From Odontesthes bonariensis (taxonomy: Eukaryota; Chordata; Actinopteri; Atheriniformes; Atherinopsidae), in the NCBI RefSeq assembly GCF_027942865.1, contig NC_134507.1, positions 35,393,711-35,457,710 of the forward strand: a stretch of DNA of 64,000 nucleotides, given 5' to 3'. Below the pieces are notes generated by a model. The model saw only the letters and a list, made by a program, of their open reading frames with translations, did not search any database and had not been told where the DNA came from. Shown here one piece after another: positions 12,192 through 23,200 of the stretch. A program made the translations under genes and the position numbers. The first letter of the stretch is position 1, and each line of letters begins with the position of its first letter.

Positions 12192-12620
12192 CACTAGATT
12201 GCCAACAGTATTCACTCACTCATCCAGATAATTAAATTCAGGGGTTCCCATCACTTCCATGGCCACAGGTGTAGAAATGCAAGCCCCTCGGCATGCAGAC
12301 TGCTTCTACAAACATCTGTGAAAGAATGGCTCGCTCTCAGGAGCTCAGTGGATTCCAGCGTGGTGCCATGATAGGATGCCACCTGTGCAACAAGTCCAGT
12401 GGAGACATTTCCTCGCTCCTAAATGTCCCACAGTCAGCTGTCAGTGGTGTTAGAACAAAGTGGAAGCGACTGGGAACGCCAGCAGCTCAGCCACCAAGTG
12501 GTCGGCCACGTAAAATGACAGAGCGGGTTTGGAGGTCTGTAGCAATGGACTCTGCAGAAGGTTGGCGACCTTTCTGCAGAGTCCATTGCTGCAGACCTCC
12601 AAACTTCATGTGGCCTTTTA
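12192..12620 (+). mobile_element. Tc1/mariner transposon, 5' part only
   Basis: Begins right after a TA with CACTAGATTGCCAACAG, a known end of fish Tc1 elements. From about 12,293 it encodes the paired-type HTH of the transposase: MARSQELSGFQRGAMIG, a second helix set around SVSGV/AVSGV, then the GRPRK linker (SGRPRKMTER). The DDE catalytic half is absent: after 12,527 the DNA folds back on itself and then runs into unrelated sequence. The piece is a dead relic. Confidence 0.85.
12527..12604. repeat. Fold-back inverted repeat inside Tc1 relic
   Basis: Left arm 12,527-12,562 and right arm 12,568-12,604 are reverse complements with one extra T and one mismatch, separated by five bases. Each arm is Tc1 transposase sequence around GGACTCTGCAGAA. 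This is an inverted duplication, not a normal Tc1 feature. Confidence 0.9.
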
Positions 12621-12696
12621 CATGTTTAAACCAGAGAAAACAACTCCTTGTATGTGCCTACCGACTTGGCAAATAAAGCTCATTCTGATTCTGATT
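12621..12696 (+). mobile_element. LINE 3' tail ending in ATTCTG repeats
   Basis: Ends in AATAAAGCTCATTCTGATTC with short ATTCTG repeats, the 3' signature of L2/Rex1-like LINEs in fish. Only the last ~75 bp are present (5'-truncated insertion). Confidence 0.6.
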
Positions 12697-13542
12697 AGAA
12701 TGTGTTTTTAGATTAGATGAATTAGAATGCTTTTTACTTCTACATTGCTGTAGGGTGTTGTGTGCAGGAAGTCCCCTCCTGCATCCATGTTGGACTTTAA
12801 GTGGGTAATCCTGCACTGGCTGCCGAGGTCCAGCTCCTGGACTGCAGCTTCCCGCCACAGCGTGAGGGAGGCAGAAGCTTTATCCTGTACAGAACACAGT
12901 ATGAGATGTCAGAACTATAAAGGCACCAGAGATTACTCTGTGATGTGCAGCCTACAAGTGACCACAGTAAACATATAAACAACCAGCGCCACAGAAAGAG
13001 ACAGTTAGCACACTCCCATAGACTACTAAGGTACTCACAGAATATGAAAGTTATCTTATTTTATCTTCCCTTATCTAGAAACTACAGAGGTTGTCCCTCC
13101 TCTCCAATCCTCCCGTTCTCTGGTCTTACCTGCTGCAGCTTCACCTCACGCAGCGGGACCTCCTCTCTCCCACTGCGGACCTTTTTCACAGCTGAGAGCT
13201 AAATAAGAACAAGTTCAATCACTTAGTGATCTAATTAGACCTAAACATGTCATTGCAACAGCTTTTCTGTAATAAAACATTTCAAATACTGGTAGGCATT
13301 ACTTTGTCTACCTAAAATGTTTGTATCTCTGAATTACAATTAAGCACGGTCATTTATCTGAGTGTATTAGTGTGTTCTTCTGATGAAGACAAATCAACAT
13401 ACCTGAACAACTTTGCCCTCCAGTGTGAGGAGGCCCTTTGTCCCCTTCACATTCTTTATAGTTGTGTGTAGGGACGGGGGACAGAGGAGGGCTGTCCTGC
13501 AAAGGGGTCCATCCTGCAAACCTTGCAGCACCAACCCCGCTC
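12697..13542. other. Non-coding DNA
   Basis: No gene visible. Short frames lack family features. Confidence 0.35.
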
Positions 13543-13697
13543 CATGCTGTCAGAGGTGGAGAAGATCATTAGGCTTTCCCTGGCCCTGCCCATATCTGTC
13601 ACAGCATCTGAGCGCTCTGTCTCAGCCTGAAAACCTGGCTGCGCAGCACCATGACGCAGGAGAGACTAACACATTTGGCCATTATGAACACTCACAG
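13543..13697 (+). pseudogene. hAT transposase C-terminal dimerisation fragment
   Basis: Reads MLSEVEKIIRLSLALPI followed by SVTASERS, then, after a frame break at about 13,629, KTWLRSTMTQERLTHLAIMN. This is the hAT-family dimerisation domain (A-S-E-R-x-F-S, then L-R-x-x-M-x-x-x-R-L). The rest of the transposase is not seen upstream. The last ~60 bp reappear inverted at the right end of the window. Confidence 0.75.
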
Positions 13698-13715
13698 TGA
13701 CCTTACGGATAAATT

Positions 13716-13985
13716 GGCTTAAACAATTTATCAAGAACACATCTTCAATTTGGAACTTCATACCGAATTTAATTTTCTCTAAATTAAGAGGCCTAAATTT
13801 CTTTTTACTTTGTAATTATAATGTTGAAAAAATACCCTCAAAACTATCCTACTTTCATAAACAGATGCTTCTTTCTTGGTCATTGATCTACAAACATAAT
13901 TTTCCCCCACAGAGATACTACATATGGAACAATATTGGTATGAAGTTCCAAATTTAAAATGGATTCTTGATAAATTGTTGCCAAT
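13716..13985 (+). mobile_element. L1-like LINE fragment ending in an inverted duplicate
   Basis: The + strand encodes a piece like the region after the reverse transcriptase of L1-group LINEs (..LSYFHKQMLLSWSL, IYKHNFPPQRYYIWNN). The first ~45 bp (AATTTATCAAGAAC.. through GGAACTTCATACC) recur as reverse complement at the end (13,935-13,980). The fragment is thus bounded by an imperfect inverted repeat. The same structure is present in the right arm at 63,640-63,910. Confidence 0.7.
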
Positions 13986-15561
13986 TGCCAATTTATTTTG
14001 AAAATATTAATACCACCTCAAACCAACTGGGTTATGTGTCGCACACGGAGCAAGACACCTGAGCTCAGCCACTCTGCTGGGAAATAATATGGGCACGGAG
14101 CGCAAAAAGAGCGAGATGAGGAGGTAACTGGGCTATATAGTCCATCCCACCTGCAGTCAATGGCTATTTACCCTTATTGCGTGTGCAATTAGGGCCGTCA
14201 TGACTCATAGGGTGCGAAAGCATCTATGCTACTACACCAGCCTTCACCATTTCCCCAAGGAAAGACAGCGCCAGTGCATTATGAACCTCATTTATCCTCC
14301 TCTCTGCATCAAACACATTCATGCTGCCTTAACTGAAAACCGTCATTTCCACGTTGCAAATTTGAAAGTCAGGCCAAAATGCCATCGCTGTCAATTTGGG
14401 GAAAACGGAAAACTCATGCTACAACATTTCAAATGTGAGACTTTCAAAGTAATTAGGCTTTGGAACTGTTCAAAGGTTTTAAGATAATCACAGGACTATG
14501 GTGGGAAACCGCCCAAACTCGCCTTAACCATGGCCTGAACAGGCTAACGTTATGCCTGTTTGGTTCGTTAGCTAGCTAACTAATGCTAACGTTAGCTAGT
14601 GAACGCTAACAGTCAGAGCAGTAATTAAAACATATTAACAAACATACTTGCTTGATAACTTACCTTATTTATTCTTCTTCAAAAGAATTAAAAAAAGTGG
14701 ACTCAGCAGGCTGCCCTCAGTGCCCCGGCCTGTGTGCTGGACTGCTGCGTTGCTGACATAGACCTAATATACTTTGCTGAGCGGGAGAGACTGAATGTCG
14801 CATGCATGCACACTTCTTCTTCTTTGAATGCGCAGTGGGAGTGAGACTGTGTTGCTACTTATTGTTGAATGAGCTTCACTCTAAATAAAGTCATCTTCAC
14901 TCTAAACACTAAGTTTTTTGCATTTTTCATCATGCAACTAACTTTCACTTCATAAAAATCAGTCATAAGTGCATATGGTAATTAACCTAGTAAAGTTAAG
15001 GAATGTATGTATGTCAGGGCAGATATTGGACTTTACAGTGAAGATGTATTGTATATAGATAATCCATGAGCCTAGTCAAGCGGTGAAGTTGTAAAGCAAT
15101 GAGATTGCTGAGATTTTCTCATGAGAATGAGAAAAAAGTGATCAGAGCTTCATCCTCTGTGGCTGGTTGACTGTTAGAGCTTCCAGCTGCCTCTAACTCC
15201 CACACCTCAAAAATCAAATGTCCCTCACAGGGTAGACATCTCAGGTGATGTTCTGACTGGGGTGGTTTATATAATCTATGTGTAGAACTGTTTGTGTTCT
15301 ACCACCCAGGTATAGACAATAGTGATCCATCAGCTACTGTTTATAACACTCTCATGCTCTCTCCTTCACAGTGACGGTGCTGCTGTCAACACAAATAATT
15401 ATTAACTTCCGTCACAGAAATGAATGTTAATGACATGATTGTTATCCACAAGGACAATTCTTTCCAATTCTTCAAAAAAATACAGTTATATTTACTTCTG
15501 CGTCCTGCATGTCTTTTGTTGAAAAATCTGCCGATCATCCTGTGACACACACACACACTGT
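13986..15561. other. Non-coding part of left arm
   Basis: Includes a 95-codon open frame (14,200-14,487) kept in both arms with few changes but without family resemblance. It also holds a GCTAGC/GTTAGC-rich self-complementary patch (14,560-14,610) and plain AT-rich DNA. No RNA gene found. Confidence 0.4.
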
Positions 15562-16107
15562 GGCTGTGTTCGAAACCACCTACTACATACTACATACTTG
15601 CAAACGGCATACTCATCGATCTGACAGTATGCAGAGCGTTTACACACAGTGCACTTCACTCCTGCCCGAGCCGAAATCAGCCGGCCTGAAAAGCTGATTT
15701 CGCTTAAGCTATAAACTCTGTAAATATATAACTTTAGCAACATTTGAAACATTTTCAGGCGAGAAAATAGTCATTTAGACCCCCAAGGTGTTGAAAATCT
15801 GACAAAATACCGGCTATTTACAATTTTGTTCCCACGAATTCGGCGCTAAAGCTAGCCGCAGTGAGCAACGCACTTCCGGTTATGCCGTTTTGACTGCTCT
15901 GGTCCCGTTAACGGAATTTGACCGTTCAAATGGCGATGGGCAACGTCACGTTACGTTGCATCTTGGGTAGTTTGAGTGTGACAAGTAACCTCATGATGAA
16001 TACTAAACATTTCGGCGAATCTAGTATGTATCTAGTGTACATCCGGGAACTTAAAAAAGTATGACTAGTAGGAATAGTGGGAGAAGTAGGCGGTTTCGAA
16101 CACAGCC
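15562..16107. mobile_element. MITE, family with GGCTGTGTTCGAAACC ends
   Basis: 546 bp non-coding element with perfect terminal inverted repeats GGCTGTGTTCGAAACC / GGTTTCGAACACAGCC. The matching place in the right arm (about 59,720-59,745) is an uninterrupted CA-repeat, which serves as an empty site. A second copy in the opposite orientation lies at 17,915-18,451. A 3-bp target duplication is clear for the second copy only, and I do not assign a superfamily. Confidence 0.88.
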
Positions 16108-16339
16108 ACAGACACACAGACACGAGGAAGTTAACCAGCTTGGGCTGCTGCTGATTGCTTGGCAGACATCTCTGTTTCTATTGGCTCTCAGTCTCCATGT
16201 TTCAGATCCTGGACCTGTTGAGATGTCCCAGGCCATTGTTGGCTTTGATCCTCATACATTTAACTTTGTCCTGAGCGGGCGGGAGTGCAAAGTTGTACCA
16301 TCTGAAAAGGCTGAAGAGTGCTCACTGCAGCGGGTGGGC

Positions 16340-16436
16340 GGAGGTGCAAAGTGACGCTTTGTAGGCAAAAAAAGAGCACCGCCACAAGTGCGCATTGTGC
16401 CAGGAAGGGCGCTCGGACGTGAAACAGTGGAGGGTT
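16340..16436 (+). promoter_or_regulatory. U2 promoter of left arm
   Basis: Contains GCACCGCCACAAGTGCGC starting 60-61 bp before the U2 start, the proximal-element position. Just upstream are GGGCGGAGGTGCAAAG and GGGCGGGAGTGCAAAG, as in the main array. It now drives into a transposon-split U2. Confidence 0.75.
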
Positions 16437-16457
16437 ATCGCTTCTCGGCCTTCTGGC
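16437..16457 (+). pseudogene. U2 snRNA 5' fragment
   Basis: ATCGCTTCTCGGCCTTCTGG matches U2 nt 1-20 with one change. The gene is interrupted here by the Keno-like LINE that follows in the same direction. No U2 3' part follows the element on the right. Confidence 0.85.
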
Positions 16458-17710
16458 CGACTATTTTATGCCTTTTCGGCATTAAATTTTCTCGCTTTGG
16501 AGGTTCTTTTTTGCGTTCGATCAAAGTATTCCAAGTCGTTTGTAGTTGGAGTTCTTTGTAATCAAATTTTCTTGCATTACCCTTTTTTTTCCCCAGGTTT
16601 TTGCCTTTGAACGAGTTTCAGCTGAAACAGGGTCGGTGTGGGTGTTCTGTTTTTTTTTTTTTAGAGGAAGGTAAGTATCCTTTTTAGTACCTTTTTATCC
16701 ACTTTTTACTCTTTTATTGGGCTTTTAGTGTGATATTTATTATTGTTCTTTTAAGCATTTTATTTAAAAACTGTTTGTGGTCCCTCCATCATGTCGACAA
16801 ACTATGCTGGCATGAGGAGGCACCACAGCGCTAGATTTTTATTTAAAGAAAAAGAAGGAAAGCTTTTAGAGATGTCCAGATTGGACTTCTCTCGGAAGCT
16901 AATTCAAAAAACATTGAACTTTAAGCCAGACGATTTGAATTGCATCCTGTCATTGCCTTTTAACAAAGGTTTCGATGTAAGTTTTCGCACTGCAGCTTTG
17001 CTGCAGGAGTTTTGGATGAGATTTGGTAATGTGCAAGCCCAGTTTTCTGCGTTTACTGTTGAGAAACTTACTGACAATACTCTGAAGACAGTAATTGTCA
17101 GAATGTTCAATGAAATGGTGAACGCAGAAGATATCTGTATATGGTTGGGAAGATTCTGCACTGTTAAAGGCCAGGCAATGAAGGTGAGGGATGTCGACGG
17201 CATCTGGAACTGCGCCTGGAGGGTCCCCATCCAACAATGGCAAGACCCCCAGGGCTTCCAGGGCCTGAAACATCTCCCATCAATGATTGTCTTGGGAGAA
17301 AACAGAGGCTACATCCACTACCAGGGACAGCCCAAACTCTGCAGCAAATATGGGGCACAGGCACCTGGTGTACTAATTGCAGAAAGTGCAATCTCTGTGG
17401 AGAATTAAACCACCTCTTCAGAGATTGCCCAAAATTCTTTGCCAACAAATTGAAATCCTTAAAAACGTGGGAAGGCAATGGAGGGCAGACGAGGCAGTTA
17501 ACGAGCTACTTGAAACAGCTGGGCTGGAAAATTCAAACTTCCAGCCAAAACCTCTGAATGGTGGACAGCAGTCAGGTGAGGCCGAGGAGGGGGAGGGGCC
17601 TGCTACACCCCCACCAATGGAGAGTTCTGGAGAGAAGGAGGTGGTGCAGGCAGAAGGCGGAGCTAGTTCAGAATGTGAAGAAGTCCAATCACAGGATGAT
17701 AGCGAGGAAG
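16458..17710 (+). mobile_element. Keno-like LINE, copy 4, 5' part (5' UTR and ORF1)
   Basis: The 5' end CGACTATTTTATGCC, with a small TGCC..GGCA hairpin, matches the starts of the three copies in the main array. A ~330 bp 5' UTR leads to ORF1 at 16,791. The copy breaks off in the Ser/Glu-rich end of ORF1 at about 17,710. A piece of ORF2 from the same strand resumes at 25,484, with the LTR element in between. ORF1 3' end and the first ~60 percent of ORF2 are missing. It is the most decayed of the four copies. Confidence 0.85.
16791..17408 (+). pseudogene. Keno-like ORF1 (damaged)
   Basis: Begins [19 protein letters not shown], differing from the intact copies (MSANYAG..) by one residue, and follows them for ~185 residues. 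At the zinc knuckles about 80 bp present in the other copies are gone, so the CCHC motifs are reduced and the frame closes at 17,408. The Glu/Ser-rich ORF1 tail can still be read in another frame to about 17,710. Confidence 0.85.
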
Positions 17711-17914
17711 GTAATGGTGCGAAAAATAACAAAAGGATAAAGCAAACAATCCCAAAACACAATGCTGTTCTCACAAACCCAGCCAGGAACCAAAAGGGAA
17801 GAATTAACAAAATAAGGCGGCTTAAAACCACTCCCACAGACGGCCAGGTGTGCGAGCTGCCGCAATCACTGCTGCACACTCCAATCAGATTCCTGGTTTG
17901 AGGGAGGAGACAAA

Positions 17915-18451
17915 GGCTGTGTTCGAAACCGCCTACTTCTCCTACTATTCCTACTAGTCATACTTTTTTAAGTTCCCGGATGTACACTAAATACATACTA
18001 GATTCGCCAAAATGTTGAGTATTCATCATGAGGTTACTTGTCACACTCAAACTACCCAAGATGCAACGTAACGTGACCCATCGCCATTTGAACAGGCAAA
18101 TTCCGTTAACGGGACCAGAGCAGTCAAAACGGCATAACCGGAAGTGCGTTGCTCACTGCGGCTAGCTTTTGTAGCGCCGAATTCATGGGAACAAAATTGT
18201 AAATAGCCGGTATTTTGTCAGATTTTTAACACCTTGGGGGTCTAAATGACTACTTTCTCATCTGAAAATGTTTCAAATGTTGCTAAAGTTATATATTTAC
18301 AGAGTTTATAGCTTAAGCGAAATCAGCTTTTCAGGCCGGCTGATTTCGGCTCGGGCAGGAGTGAAGTGCACTGTGTGTAAACGCTCTGCATACTGTCAGA
18401 TCGATGAGTATGCCATTTTCAAGTATGTAGTAGGCGGTTTCAAACACAGCC
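17915..18451. mobile_element. MITE, GGCTGTGTTCGAAACC family, second copy
   Basis: 537 bp, inverted relative to the copy at 15,562. Ends are GGCTGTGTTCGAAACCGCC and GGCGGTTTCAAACACAGCC. It sits in the left LTR; the other LTR has the uninterrupted GACAAAGAAAG sequence, so the insertion left a 3-bp duplication (AAA). Confidence 0.88.
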
Positions 18452-19530
18452 AAAGAAAGAGGGAGGAGAGAGACATGCCCAGCACAAGCCCCAGGGGCTG
18501 TGACACCCTCCCCCTTAAAAGAGGTTCAATATAGGGAACCGAAATATGTTTAAAACCTAGTAGGTACAACACACAACCAGCACTATTAAATGCTCAATGA
18601 AAAGTTATCAAAAAAAAAACAAATCAGAGAAAAAACACTTGCCCCATTAGCAGTTTAAAGTCCAACCACTGCCATCTGCCCCCAGCACACCAAACTCTTG
18701 CTCCTCAGCAACAGAGATTTGCCTAGGATTTCTGTGAGCATTTAAGAGGAGAAAGACAGGAGGCAGGAACAGACACCGCAAGCGGAACTGGAAGGGGACA
18801 TCAACCGATCAAAGTTGTCCTAACACACCAGGTCCCTCGCCAACCCATACTTCTAATGGGCCGGAGAGAGGGCATCCGCCACCACATTCTCTGATCCTTT
18901 TATGTATCGGATGTCCAACCCATAAGACTGCAACATCAGAGACCATCGTATCAGTCTCTGGTTTGGACACTGCAAGGAGTTCAAAAAGGTTATTGGATTG
19001 TGATCCGTGTAGACCACCACGGGTGTGGTGCCTGAAAGTACATACACGTCAAAACGTTTCAAAGCCCATATCAAAGCTAGTGCCTCCTTTTCGATGATTG
19101 AATAATTTAGTTGGTAGGAGTTAAACTTTTTGGGGAAAAAAAACTCACTGGCTTATCAACACCCAGATCATCAGCTTGCAATAGAACAGCACCTGCACCC
19201 ACGTGACTCGCATCTACCTGCAGTGAAAAAGGGCGGTCAAACCGTGGTGCCTCAAGAACGGGAGCTGTACATAACAAGGCTTTAATGTTCTCAAAAGCCT
19301 GTTGACATTCAGGGGTCCATATATACACTGCCTTTGCCTTCAAAAGGTTAGTGAGTGGCGATGCAACAGTGGAAAAATTGCGACAAAAACACCTGTAGTA
19401 ACCCACTAATCCAAGAAACCGCAACAGTTCCTTTTTCGTGGTTGGTACCGGATAATTTTCAACCGGGCTCACTTTAGCAGCCACAGGACGGACGCACCCC
19501 TGACCCACAACTTGGCCAAGATAAGTCACT

Positions 19531-20250
19531 AGCCCCTTTCACACTGCGACCTGCTATCTTAGCGGGTCCAAATTGCACCTTCGACCCGCGTCGAGCAATG
19601 TGAACGCTTGGCGTGTTGGTGACCCGTGTCGCCTGAAGCCAAGTTCAGGGGGCGTTGCCTAGTGGCAGAGCGTCACACGAAACACATAAAATGCTGGGCG
19701 TGTACAATGACGTAGGCACAAGCCATGCGTCGGAGGTAGGGTTAAATACACCTGTCTGCATCAAATTTTTCAAACAAACGATGGCGGGACACCTTGAGAT
19801 ATAGTTTATGCAATTGTATATGCAGTTCATGGAGATGTTACTTTACAGTGCGTCTTGCTGCGTGGGAAACCGCGCTCTCCCGTCTTTCTCTCCAGCCCTT
19901 CCAGCAGAGGTCCATCCTTCACCGTCCCCGACATGTGGTGGTAAATAACGTCCTCTGCTCGGGGGCTGAGGAGCTGTAAAACTTGTAAAACACTTGTCCT
20001 CACCTATCGCTGTTGTTCTGAATCAGCTGTCCATTCTGTCTTTTAAACTCCTCACGTCATGCCACGCCCACGTCCGACCCGCGTCGATTGCGTTCACACC
20101 AAACTCGGCTCGGCAAAAAGACTAGGGTCCGACGCGGGTCGAAAGGCGAGTCGAGTTGACGCGGCAGCCCGGGTCGGCAGTGTGAACGCAACAGCGGACA
20201 CGTTAAATTCGCGAATTAAACGCGGGTTATTCGGCAGTGTGAAAGGGGCT
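19531..20250. mobile_element. MITE with AGCCCCTTTCACACTGC ends
   Basis: 720 bp, perfect 17-bp terminal inverted repeats, flanked by ACT on both sides (19,528-19,530 and 20,251-20,253), a 3-bp target duplication. It carries several copies of GACCCGCGTCGA-like motifs near the ends and no coding capacity. It lies between the reverse transcriptase and RNase H parts of the LTR element. A 3-bp duplication would fit PIF/Harbinger or CACTA relatives, but the end sequence does not decide this. Confidence 0.88.
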
Positions 20251-23200
20251 ACTGTCGCCCTGGCAAACTCACATTTTGAGAGGTTCACGGTGAGACAGGC
20301 CTCAGCCAAGCGACCGAACAGCGCCCTGATGCGCTCGACATGCTGAGGCCAAGAGTCAGAAAACACCACCAAGTCATCCAAATAGACAGCGCAAACCTCC
20401 AGGTCCCCCAGAACACGAGTCATAAGGCGTTGAAATGTCGCTGGCGCATTTCTCAAGCCAAAAGGCATAACCTTGTAAGAAAACAAACCGTGTCACAAAT
20501 ACAGAAATATCATGGGCCCGCTAAATTAAAGGGACCTGTCAGATCTAACTTACTTACAAACTTAGCATGACCAACCTCATCTACACAATCTTCCATATGA
20601 GGAAGTGGGAACGAGTCAGGTCTGGTGACAGCATTAACTTTCCTGATGTCAGTACAAATTCTTGGTGTGCCGTCTGCTTTGGGTACCGTGATGCAAGGCG
20701 ATGCCCAGCTTGAGGAGGATGGCTCAGCTATGCCATTCTCCAACATATACTTAATTTCGGCATCCAGATACCTGCGTTTTTCAGCATTGACACGAAAAAA
20801 AACGTTGACGAATAGGCTGAACATCTCCCACCTCAATATCGTGTTCAATAAGGAGGGTCTGAGTAGGCGTATCACCAAACAAACATGGAAAAGACCTAAT
20901 CAACTCTGCCAACTCTGCCCTTTCTAACTCTGGCAGATGTTGCAACAATGCCTCAAGGTTACAGAGAGCCTCAGAGTTTTTCAACCGCCCATGTGTTAAT
21001 GCTTGATCCACAGCTGGTAACCCATCCGCCTCCACCTCACTCACCAACAAAGGTGTAGTGACCGCTGATGCTCTAGTCGCTAAACATGCTGGATGAGAAT
21101 TCGCCGCAATAACCTATGCACCATACCCAGGTGATTTTGACGCACGCTCATAATATGGTTTTAACAGGTTCACATGACACAATTGGGTGGTTTTCCTGCG
21201 CTCTGGAGTCGAAATAAAATAATTTAAATCAGAAAGCTTCCTTAAAACTGTGCATGGGCCAGTAAATTTGGCTTGAAATGGTGAGCCTATGATGGGCAAC
21301 AGCGCCAGTACTCGATCACCAGGACTGAAAACCCACCGTTCCGTACGTCTATCATAGAGCTTTTTCATTTTTCCCTGCACATGCTCCATTTTCTCCCTGG
21401 CCAGTTCGCCAGCTGCATAAAGTCTACGCCGAAAACCATTCACATAGTCTAACAGGTTCCGGGGAGGGTCCTCCCCCATCCACTGGTCCCTCAAAATGGC
21501 TAACGGACCTTGTACAGTATGGCCGAACACCAAGTCATTTGGGCTAAACCCTGTACTCTCTTGAACTACTTCCCTAGCCGCAAGCATTAACCAGGGCAAA
21601 CCCTCCTCCCAGTCACCTTCCATTTGAATGCAATAAGAACGTAGCAACGACTTCAACGTTTGATGGAAACGTTCTAATGCTCCCTGACTTTGTGCATGAT
21701 ACGCAGATGCTTTGTTATGCTTGATGTTAAGCTGCTTCAACACTTGAGAGAAAAGGTGTGAGGAGAAATTGGAACCCTGGTCACTGAATGATTTTTGGAA
21801 TGCCAAATATAGAGATGAATTGTGACAACACTCTCACCACCGACCTAGCAGTGATGGTACGCAACGGGTACGCTGCTGGATAGCGAGTGGCTTGGCACAC
21901 TACAGTGAGAAGATAGATAGTACCGGATTTCGAGCGAGGGAGGGGGCCCAAACAGTCCACGATCACGTGCTCAAAAGGTTGATTGACTGCTGGAATTGAT
22001 AATAGAGGAGCAGGTTTTAGAGTCTGATTGGGCTTACTTGTTAGTTGGCATGTGTGTCAAGTTTTTATGTGTACCGATACGTCATGTTTCAACCGAGGCC
22101 AGAAAAAATGCCTCAGAATCCGGTCGTATGTCTTCCGAACACCAAGATGCCCCGACCCCTCATGAGCTAGTTTAAAAAAAAAAAAAACAGGTTCACAAAA
22201 CCTCTCAGGCAACACGATTTGGATAATCGGATCACCCACAAAACTCTGACCATGCGGGACCCATTTCCTTACCAACAGGTAGTCTTTAAGGAAATAGCCC
22301 CGAGCACTGCTCTCTATCTGGGCACCGGTTACCACCTGGTCAAACAAACCTTGCAGGGAACAATCAGCCTCTTGCTCCGCCTTCAACTCTTCCTGCAAAA
22401 CTGACAAGGGATAGTCAGACAAAGAAAACATAGATAACGACCCCACATTTTTATTTGATTCACACAGGCTGGAATTAAACTTATCCCCTGTCATAGCACG
22501 CGTTACAGCACATGCTGTGAACTCTTCAGGGAATGCTGATTGACTATCATCAGGCTGTTGTCTTACCACTGGCACCGTGTCCACCTCTAACTGTGGCGGC
22601 ACGTCAACCCACGCACAGGCACCAGCCAGGCCATTACCCAAAAGCACATTGACACCCTCCACTGGGAAAGCAGGACGCACCCCCACAACTGCTTGTCCCT
22701 GGAAAAGATCGGAGTACAACATGATGTTATGCACGGGAACTTGAAGTACATTTAAACCCATACCCAACACAGGAATACAAGACCCAGTATCACTCTCACT
22801 GCTGAATGGCAAAACTGATGCTTTGATAAAAGTATCATAAGCAGCAGTGTCACGCAATATCTTTACTGGTACTTTTTTGTCACTCCCCACCAAAGACACA
22901 AAACCATCACTAACAAAATGTCTAACTTTCCAGTTCCGGACTTTGATGAGTCCCAACCTGAAACCCCCCCTTCACCACCAAAGGCAGCGAAGGTGGCACT
23001 GAGACAGCCATAGACACCCCTCTAGCCCTAGGTTGAGAGACAGACTGGTTAGAGTTTGACTTAGCCTTAAGAGCATAACAGTCAGCTTGTAAATAGCCCT
23101 TTTTATGACAGTAATTACAGGTTCTTTCCTCACGGCTACGAACACCATGATCCTCTGTAGCAACAACTTTAACTGAGCTACCCACTGCATATAAATCGGA

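Larger units (their letters stand above)
13640..16457. repeat. Left arm of large inverted repeat
   Basis: This block is the reverse complement of 59,510-64,000 once each copy's private insertion is set aside. In order it shares: the hAT tail, the L1-like fold-back, the stretch encoding the same 95-codon frame (14,200-14,487 versus 63,145-63,432), the GCTAGC-rich segment near 14,560, ~900 bp of non-coding DNA, and the spacer joined to a U2 promoter. The left arm has a 546 bp MITE (15,562-16,107) that the right arm lacks. The right arm has a 2.34 kb transposon that the left lacks. It continues up to the U2 start. Confidence 0.9.

Noticed and set aside
14200-14487. 95-codon frame conserved in both inverted arms as a gene
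   Set aside because: The arms are recent duplicates, so conservation is expected. No family resemblance, splice context or promoter is seen.
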